Shown here piece by piece: positions 58,201 through 64,000 of a DNA stretch of 64,000 bases. The stretch's first letter is position 1; every line of letters starts with the position of its first letter. This DNA comes from Tetraselmis striata (Eukaryota > Chlorophyta > Chlorodendrophyceae > Chlorodendrales > Chlorodendraceae), in contig VCJN01002744.1 of NCBI GenBank assembly GCA_006384855.1, positions 62,001-126,000 on the forward strand, read 5' to 3'. The notes beneath the pieces are model-generated. The model worked only from the letters and a program-made list of their open reading frames with translations, made no database searches and was not told where the DNA came from. The position numbers were made by a program, and so were the translations under genes.

Positions 58201-58850
58201 TAACAGCCCCTACCCCACGCGCCGCCGACCATATTGCCTGGATAAAGTGGTCGGCGCCGGTGTCTAGGGATCCCCCCCCTCCCGAGGGCCCGCCGTCTAC
58301 AGGTGGGTCATCTAGAGGGGTGAGCACCGCGAACGGATTAGCGGTGACAAAATCGTGGAACGGCTTGGGCCATTCAGAGGGAGAGTCACCGTGGGCCGGT
58401 TTGGGAATGGACCTTGCAGACAGGCGTTCATGCAGGGGAGGTGGACAGGCATCCTCACGGATGGCGCCCACGGGGAAAGAAGACAGGACAGGGAAGTGAT
58501 CGGAGGTGTCCCAAGAGTAGTCCACCCATGCCGAGGGCGAGAGAGGGGGGGGAGGGCCTATGGTGGGAGGCCATGCGATGAAGTGGTCGAGAACGCGGCA
58601 GCTGCCCCTCCGGCAAGTACCCCGTTCGCGCGCCGATGCATCCCGCGGCCACATGGGCTTACCGCCGGGAAGGCACCGCCAACGCCTGAGTAGAGCCGTC
58701 AACTCCCTTTCATCCATGTTCCAATCCCCCCCCCACCACAATCATATCCCTCGGATAACTCGTCCGAAGCCGCGCCAACTCTTTATATCGATAGAGGTAT
58801 ATTAGGGTATTGATAGGTTAAATATTATGGGATTATTTGGCAGAACCTGC
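55252..58850 (-). mobile_element. Nearly complete LINE (non-LTR retrotransposon), 5'-truncated
   Basis: It reads right to left. The remnant of an AP-type endonuclease lies at about 58800-58450, then the reverse transcriptase, a CCHC zinc knuckle and a 3' UTR. The element ends in CCCCCG at 55280 with an A-rich tail complemented as T-rich sequence at 55252-55279. The 3' part is shared with copies at 10578, 18032, 51535, 55142 and 58952, so this is the family reference in the window. The right boundary near 58800-58850 is approximate. Confidence 0.92.
55865..58741 (-). CDS. LINE endonuclease/reverse transcriptase, frameshifted at both ends
   Basis: A 958-codon minus frame. It opens with the end of an APE endonuclease (GGDWNMDERELTALLRRW, RVLDHFIAWPP, WDTSDHFPVLSS), so the N-terminal endonuclease half is missing. 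The reverse transcriptase has AIVSVPKKGDAAVMDNYRGI, FIDFRKAYDTVPHELL, GLRQGCPASPILFNIFINDI and the catalytic QLYADDAV (Asp614-Asp615). It ends PERFLEHCPAC followed by MRRR and a stop. The first codon counted is TTG directly after a TGA. One extra G in the run at 58732-58740 separates it from upstream YKELARLRTSYPRDMIVV. At about 55878-55885 an ATGC duplication shifts the frame; the remaining zinc-knuckle sequence (GGGESETIEHMLVECPRW) continues in another frame down to about 55522. The encoded enzyme copies element RNA into target DNA; this copy is probably inactive. Confidence 0.9.
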   Translation of the reverse strand: MWWGGDWNMDERELTALLRRWRCLPGGKPMWPRDASARERGTCRRGSCRVLDHFIAWPPTIGPPPPLSPSAWVDYSWDTSDHFPVLSSFPVGAIREDACPPPLHERLSARSIPKPAHGDSPSEWPKPFHDFVTANPFAVLTPLDDPPVDGGPSGGGGSLDTGADHFIQAIWSAARGVGAVTKPRRRGLGPPLQRSILGAINRRRMAFMACRGTRGPRDAALASAHYAAARHRVRTLVRNNRRRQRERAVLKAVQDFKKGGGRREFWKWARSLRKGQGSFEGANDQPVRDPVSGVLHTEPGEINACWARHYRELLRDPHPLAQRVAIYRAAWEHRHGTSPPIAPALNGINGHITWEELVKALRRLKNNKAQGQDGITAEALKLAIYAPNSHFGKALLALINGIWTKNYIPQQWRSSAIVSVPKKGDAAVMDNYRGISTMGAAMKLLMTIISQRLQDVCQAKGIIRRWQAGFMRNEEGPMQVASLFDIAARRQAAGLPTYAGFIDFRKAYDTVPHELLFLKLQAIGVSGHMLTFIKTLYMDSMVRVKTGVAPGTLSDPIPIERGLRQGCPASPILFNIFINDIFDGVEHLGCDVPGCTDTLAARQPLRVPGQLYADDAVGITGSFDNLHAMFAHFSQWAEDHFMGFGVLKCGVMALGRYSDETALREQAARWQLGGERVPVVNEYRYLGTVIKSDLGMQHIVDDRVKKGKRAIEALDSVLVGGRDIIPINVRVSVFKTCVLPVLTYVCEVWGMDRTSGANKLQTVLNQCLRCLIGVGKNSPGVATAPMMRELDIAPIEATAAAARARAFLKASDLNTCITHFVDQPSRARPNTWTSGTVRWLDRLARANVGLAEGAHLPLEWRSLAARDAAKLVKASVWARYESSVSLARNNTWGIYVQASYASNPLPQYSVGVPAGVVAGLHIMIQLRTRVFPTARRLARIHAMPERFLEHCPACMRRR

Positions 58851-59497
58851 TAGCGAAATTAGGTTCGCACTTGTATTCATACTACGAGTACCGGGGTACC
58901 GGCACCGCGCATCGTCTATCGTCGGCGGCGCTATCACCAGGGTTTTTCCCCGCCCCCGGGACAGGACTGGCACCAGTGAAACCCTTGCAGCGTCCCTACG
59001 ACGACGGCCGTTTAGGCAGCAATCCAGTTACGGAAAGCCCTGGGTAGGCGACGCTTCGTCATAGTCATCAAGCAAATTGCCGAAGCATTTCGCAAGACTA
59101 ATTGAAGGCCAGTGACGGAATTTCCAACACTGTTGGATCACCGTCTAAAACACTGCCATCAAAATACCCGGCACTGACCACGAAAGGTCCGCCCTACCCG
59201 TTTGGGCGTCGGCCCATTCGAGTAATGCAAAGCAAAGCATTTCGGGAGTGCGATACATGTGCAACAAAGAAGGCAATGTGAGGGAGGGCCCGACGCCGTA
59301 GCTGGAAAAATGTCCCATTCTCAGTAAAATCCAGGGCGCCGTGAAGGGAGGGCGGGGACCCCGCCCACAATAAAGGCAGTTGAGTCCTCAGGTGTTGACG
59401 CAATAACCTGACTACTAATAAAATCCCTGAACTCCGGAACTAACAACCCAAAAGTATGACGGTGATACCCCCACCGCGGGGGGAAAAGGGCAATATT

Positions 59498-59566
59498 ATA
59501 GCGTAAACGGTGCAGGCCACTATACTTCACTTTTGACTCACTAAAAATGGGACAATTTACTAGCTC
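59498..59566. repeat. Left terminal inverted repeat
   Basis: Pairs with 62129-62195 in inverted orientation with only about five mismatches over roughly 68 positions. Confidence 0.85.
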
Positions 59567-60564
59567 GCGCGCCAAACAATGTACTAAATACATATATATA
59601 CAGCACAAAGTACTTTATACTCGCCGTCGCCGCCGCCATCCCTTATCCCGCCCACTCGAGCGGAGGGGGCCATGCGCAGTACTACTAATCGCTACTGGTA
59701 TACCTTTCCACCACCGCCAAGGCTGCCCAGAACCCAAACCGGGCCGTGACAGACAGTTATTTACAGGAAAGGATCCCACGCAACAAAGGCATGCATGGTC
59801 TTAACTGACACAAAATGGCGCGAACACCCGGATTCGTGACATGAATGGACTCCGCCTACCTTCGGCGTAGGTCTGCACGGCTGGTGAGTAGGCATGCTGC
59901 CGCCTCTTACGTCCCTGCGTCCCTGTGCCTTACTTGCCCTGCATTCCCTGCCATGTCGCGAGACTTGCAGCTCACGCTATCGGTTACTACCATGCAGGCT
60001 GGGGTAGGTCCCATCGCGATGGAGGTGCCAAGCAACCCCCCCCCCCTTCCCCCCCGCACGCGGCCACGCATCCTCTCGAGAGTGTGCCAGCCGGTCCGCC
60101 CGACCCGCTCTACCAAGGGCTGCGTCTGCTCGACGTGCCCCCACCCAACGCTCTCGTCGCGTGGCGGCCCTTGCCGTTGGACCTAGCCGGGCCGATACGC
60201 AATCAGTGGCGTGTCAGGGGCAGGGCCCGCCAGCGGCAGACATGTCGCCGAGCTTGGCTGTCGCTGGCGATGCGGCCGAGGGCTGGCCTACGCATAGCGA
60301 TAGCCAGGCTGGGGAGAGCGGCGGGCAGGGAGCCGGCGCGTCGGCAGCCACACCGGCACACCGGCACACCGGCACAGTGGACTTGCGCTCGCATTATACG
60401 CGGGTGGGGGCGTGCCGGATGCCTGCGGCTCGGAGGCTAAAGGCGCGACAACCACCATGCCCATGGTAAGAGCTGTGGAATAGGCGAGATGGAGGGCGGG
60501 AGGGGGGGGGGGGGGGGGGGGATGTTGTGGCCGTGCTGTGATGTAACGCCGTGGTAGTGTGGTG

Positions 60565-61345
60565 CACCTTTGCATTTTTACGGCTTGCTAATTATGTCGC
60601 CATTGCACGTTCGACTGACAGCCCCCGACTCCAAAAACTAGCACGAGCAACGCACTCCCTGCCCCCGCTGCCGACGAGTTGCAGCCGGCCTCAAAAAAAG
60701 CAATGCCAATCGCCAAGGTGGGCGGCCTTGCTGCGATGTAATGTTGTCCTGGGCTTCTGTAGTTTTCGGCTTGCAATTATGTCGCCATCGCACGTGCGTT
60801 CGACCCACAGCCCCCGATTGCAAAGCACGAGCGACGCACCCCCTTGCCTTGCTGCCGACGAGTCGCAGCCGGCCTCAAATGAAGCGACGCCAGTCGCCAA
60901 GGTGTGCGGCCTTGCTTCGATGTAAGGCTATGCTAGGCTGTTTTAGTTTTCGACTGGCTAATTATGTCGCCATCGCACGTTCCACCCACAGCCCCCGAGT
61001 GCAAAATGTGGCACAAGCGACGCACCCCCCTTGCCTTGCTGCCGACGAGTCGCAGCCGGCTCGCAGGCACCACCAGTCGCAAGGGTGGGCGGTCTTGGTG
61101 CGATGTAAGGTTAAGCTAGTCTTTTGTAGTTTCCGGCTTGCTAATTATGCCGCCATCGCACGTTCCACCGATAGCCCCCGAGTGCCAAACCTTGCACGAG
61201 CGACGCACCCCCTCGCCCGATGCTGACGAGTGGCAGCCGGCTTCAACCGAGGCGACGCACGTCGCCAAGGCGGGCGGCCTTGCTGCGACATAATGATGTT
61301 GTCCACCTGTGCATTTTTATGGCTTGCTAAATATGTCGCCATCGC
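60565..61345. repeat. Tandem array, about 4.2 units of 185 bp
   Basis: The anchor ATTATGTCGCC (and variants) recurs at about 60591, 60776, 60961, 61144 and 61329. Each unit also carries a CGCACGTTC block, CAGCCCCCGA, GCACGAGCGACGCAC, GACGAGTCGCAGCCGGC, GTCGCCAAGG and GGCGGCCTTGCTGCGA. The units differ by many substitutions, so the array is not recent. It lies entirely within the nested element. Confidence 0.92.
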
Positions 61346-62128
61346 GCGTTCGTCCTCCCCCCCCCCCCCCCCCCGACTGATAGCTGCACGCGGAAATAAT
61401 TTGACGAGGGGCAGCATACCTTTGTAGCCGCCGAGGCATACAAGAAACGCCAATTAGTAGAGAGGCCTGAGATTACCGACTTGACCGCTTTGTAGTCGGC
61501 ATATTCAGTGTGGCCGTCTTCGGCAGGAAGCCAGTGACCGATATGGTGTGGTTGTACCTCAGCCCCAGCCGGGGTGGGCCGTGGGGCCCCTGCAATTGCC
61601 GTGTCGGGACGCTTAGCGCTGCCTTGGATACCGGGGCTGCCTGCGGCACCCTCTTCAGACGCCACTACTTCGGCAAAAGACGAAGGGGGGCGCTGGCCAC
61701 CCCCCCTTAACGACTCTTCAAGGTCGCAACATCACGCAAGGATGCCCCACGCGAGGAGACGGGCCGCCCGACGGTAGACCCGATACAACTTGTTGCCATC
61801 TCGAGAAGAACTTCCCTACTCAACATTCCCTCATGATCTTGAAGGAGTTCCCGCACCTCCCCAAGTGCAGCGCGAAGTTCGTGTATAGCCCCCAAGGGGG
61901 TACCCATACTGACCCCGCAGCCCTACTTCCTACTTGTTTCAGCGAGAACTGTTAGACAGGTGTGGGAGGCGGAGAACTGCCTCGACTTCGCGGCAACCTA
62001 CCTACCTACCTACCTTCGGAGAACCTGCCTCGACCCGCCGCCTTTGCCTCGTTCCGCCGCCGCCACCAAGTGATCATGTACTTTGCGCCAGTACACGCGA
62101 ACCCTAAAAACCTGCACAGGGTTTAAAG

Positions 62129-62195
62129 CTAGTAAACTGTCCCATTTTCAGTGAGTCATAAGTGAAGTATAGTGGCATGTACCGTTTACGCTATG
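62129..62195. repeat. Right terminal inverted repeat
   Basis: Inverted partner of 59498-59566; see that entry for the shared blocks. Confidence 0.85.
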
Positions 62196-62208
62196 ATCTT
62201 GTCCCAGT

Positions 62209-63305
62209 CCCCACCGCGGGCACTCCGCATACATATGTTCGATAGTCTCAGATTCACCTCCGCCACATGCAGGGCAGTCTTCCAGGAACCGCTCAGGCAT
62301 GGCATGAATCCGGGCCAATCGGCGGGCAGTGGGAAATACTCGGGTGCGTAATTGTATCATAATGTGCAACCCGGCCACCACCCCCGCGGGGACACCCACA
62401 CCGTACTGTGGCAACGGGTTTGACGCATAAGACGCATGGACATATATACCCCATGTTTTATTGCGTGCTAACGATGCCGACGATTCGTAACGCGCCCACA
62501 CCGATGCCTTTACTAGTTTAGCGGCATCGCGCGCGGCTAGTGACCTCCACTCAAGTGGAAGGTGCGCCCCCTCCGCTAGCCCTACGTTCACCCTAGCTAG
62601 TCGATCTAACCACCGCACAGTCCCCGACGTCCACGTGTTAGGGCGCGCCCGACTTGGCTGATCTACGAAATGGGTTATACATGTATTCAAGTCGGATGCT
62701 TTAAGGAACGCCCGAGCCGTGCCGCAGCGGCCGTAGCCTCTATGGGCGCAATATCCAATTCCCGCATCATCGGTGCAGTGGCCACCCCAGGGGAGTTTTT
62801 ACCCAACCCAATGAGGCACCGCAAGCACTGATTGAGTACGGGTTGTAATTTATTTGCGCCGCTAGTTCTATCCATGCCCCATACTTCACCCCCATAAGTT
62901 AAAACCGGCAGTACACAGGTTTTAAAGACAGGCACACGCACATTAATAGGAATTATGTCTCGTCCACCGACTAATACCGAAGCGAGCACCTCAATGGCGC
63001 GTTTACCTTCTTAGCCCGGTCGTCTACTATGTGTTGCATACCTAAATCCGACTTAATGACAGTACCCAAGTGCCTATATACATTTACAACCGGTACCCGT
63101 TCCCCCCCAAGCTGCCATCGGGCAGCTTGTTCGCGTAACGCGGTCTCGTCGGAATATCGGCCTAATGCCATCACCCCACACTTAAGTACCCCAAACCCCA
63201 TAAAATGGTCCTCCGCCCACTGCGAGAAGTGGGCGAACATGGCATGCATGTTATCGAACGAGCCTGTGATATCAATATTGTCGTCCGCGTATAACTGACC
63301 TGGCA
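62209..63305 (-). pseudogene. LINE reverse-transcriptase C-terminal remnant
   Basis: Reads right to left: QLYADDNIDITGSFDNMHAM, CGVMALGRYSDETALREQA, VGGRDIIPINVRVPVFKTCV, LPVLTYGGEVWGMDRTSGAN, then TCITHFVDQPSRARPNTWTS and the knuckle CPACGGGESETIEHMYAECP. Single-base deletions relative to the first LINE copy at about 63010 and 62716 split the frame into three pieces. The knuckle here is intact, which identifies the ATGC duplication of the first copy as a lesion. Confidence 0.9.
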
Positions 63306-64000
63306 GTACCTCAATAGCACTAGGGGTACGCACTGCTTAATAGGCAGAAGTTATCATATTCGTCAACAAAACGCGCGCGCGGGATGCGCCCACTGTAGGA
63401 ACCGCGGCACCGCCTGCCGATAAAACGGGGCCTTTCTCCGACGGAAGTTTAGCACCCGCAGCTGAGCCCAAGTTGTGATTCGCAAATGATAGGGGCGCGC
63501 AGGACGCACAATAATACGCCCTCGAACGTGCAGGACGTCCGCTGCGGTCTCCTCCAACAACTAGTCACGCATCGTCATGGCCGTACCCAACAGCTCGCGT
63601 ATGCTCATGCTTTAAGGAGATGGCCGACCCGCCGAAAGCTAAGCCCAAAGCCCCACGGCCAACAGACGACCGCCGAGGTCGGGGCGCAGCCCGGATGGAT
63701 CCCCGCAATGTCAGCCCCATGCATGGGTAATGTAGCTGCCATGAGCCGAACAAAGCCGCACGACGAGCCAAGCCGGCCTCCCCCAACGGCGAGGGCAGCC
63801 CGCAGGGCCGCAAGCGCGACGCGCCCAGCCCGCCTTCGCGCGCCGGGTATGTTTGCCAATAAGAGGCCGCCGCGCCACACGCGCCTCACGGTCCCCGGCA
63901 GCGACGCGCAAGACATGTGCGCCGAGGAAACAAGCCTGGCGCGGGAGAAGGGTAGGGGGGGGGGGGGTATGCATGGTCGGGGCATGGTCGGGGCGATCGC
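63306..64000. other. Right edge, possible start of an unidentified coding region
   Basis: On the plus strand a frame from ATG 63743 (MSRTKPHDEPSRPPPTARAA, later GMFANKRPPRHTRLTVPGSD and AQDMCAEETSLAREKG) is open to the window end and is basic and Pro-rich. A shorter frame at 63619 begins MADPPKAKPKAPRPTDDRRG. On the minus strand 63560-63363 reads VRPARPYHLRITTWAQLRVL. None has a recognisable domain; part may belong to another retroelement's first reading frame. Confidence 0.3.

Larger units (their letters stand above)
59481..62208. mobile_element. Candidate non-autonomous Mutator-like element
   Basis: This 2.7-kb insertion sits inside a LINE. Its inner terminal segments, 59498-59566 and 62129-62195, are inverted copies of each other (ATAGCGTAAACGGT, GCCACTATACTTCACTT, TGACTCACT, AAAATGGGACA, TTTACTAGC) with few mismatches. 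The outer 15 or so bases pair less well (GGGAAAAGGGC against GGGACAAGATC). The host sequence CCCCACCGCGGG is repeated on both sides (59469-59480 and 62209-62220). Long TIRs with 9-12 bp duplications fit Mutator-like elements. No transposase is recognisable; inside are a 185-bp tandem array and open fragments such as SVISGLSTNWRFLYASAATK (-) and GTPLGAIHELRAALGEVREL (-), possibly captured sequence. Confidence 0.8.
58941..63305 (-). mobile_element. Second LINE copy, split by a nested transposon
   Basis: Part A, 58952-59480, matches the LINE 3' UTR and last coding segment up to GATACCCCCACCGCGGG. Part B, 62209-63305, continues from CCCCACCGCGGGCACTCC through the zinc knuckle and the C-terminal third of the reverse-transcriptase frame to QLYADD. 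Between them sits the 59481-62208 element. The copy is truncated at about 63305, where similarity to the first LINE stops after ACTGACCTGGCA. Confidence 0.9.

Noticed and set aside
63605..63985. Minus frame MPRPCIPPPPLPFSRARLVS
   Set aside because: Starts in a G/C run, has no domain, and overlaps a more protein-like but also unproven plus frame.
1..64000. CRISPR array, bacterial operon or prophage
   Set aside because: No regularly spaced short repeats with unique spacers; spliceosomal introns and nuclear tRNA features show a eukaryotic nuclear locus.

Overview
The window reads as nuclear DNA of a unicellular green alga (chlorophyte, probably trebouxiophyte- or chlorophycean-like). The evidence is high coding GC, genes split into many short exons with GTGCGC-type donors, long C or G homopolymers inside introns, TGTAA elements downstream of stops, and proteins with plastid-type leaders (a DUF1823 protein of cyanobacterial type and a DUF89 protein). 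No species can be named from the sequence alone. Exon models were built by hand from splice sites, phase and recognisable domains; only coordinates given as exact were checked for phase.

Layout. 0.7-2.4 kb: 3' part of a C2-domain gene (-). 4.0 kb: tRNA-Ile (-). 5.0-6.7 kb: DUF1823 gene (+). 7.2-7.7 kb: small, probably mitochondrial protein (-). 8-11.6 kb: mostly non-coding, with palindromic repeats and a decayed LINE tail. 11.7-15.1 kb: self-sufficient cytochrome P450-reductase fusion (+). 15-19 kb: intergenic with another LINE tail. 19.0-21.9 kb: DUF89/ARMT1-like protein (-). 23.2-30.4 kb: splicing factor PRP40 (+, 17 exons). 31.3-34.1 kb: histidine phosphatase (-). 35.1-51.0 kb: a chain of 38 phase-compatible exons (+) encoding a leucine-rich-repeat part, a low-complexity part with a hydrophobic segment, and a GT49 (LARGE/B4GAT1-like) glycosyltransferase. 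It is listed as three features, although no stop codon separates them. 53.3-54.8 kb: type I membrane protein (-).

From about 51.5 kb onward the window is mainly mobile DNA. It holds several 3' tails of one LINE family, a nearly complete 3.5 kb LINE copy (-), and a second copy split by a 2.7 kb element with about 70-bp terminal inverted repeats and a direct repeat of up to 12 bp, which looks like a non-autonomous Mutator-like element. It also holds a Ty3/gypsy reverse-transcriptase relic.

The genes do not form an obvious pathway, as expected for a eukaryotic nuclear locus. The main points of interest are the P450-reductase fusion, the LRR-to-GT49 continuous reading frame, a recurrent GC-AG intron type (four cases, three with the donor GCGAGC), and the nested transposons.
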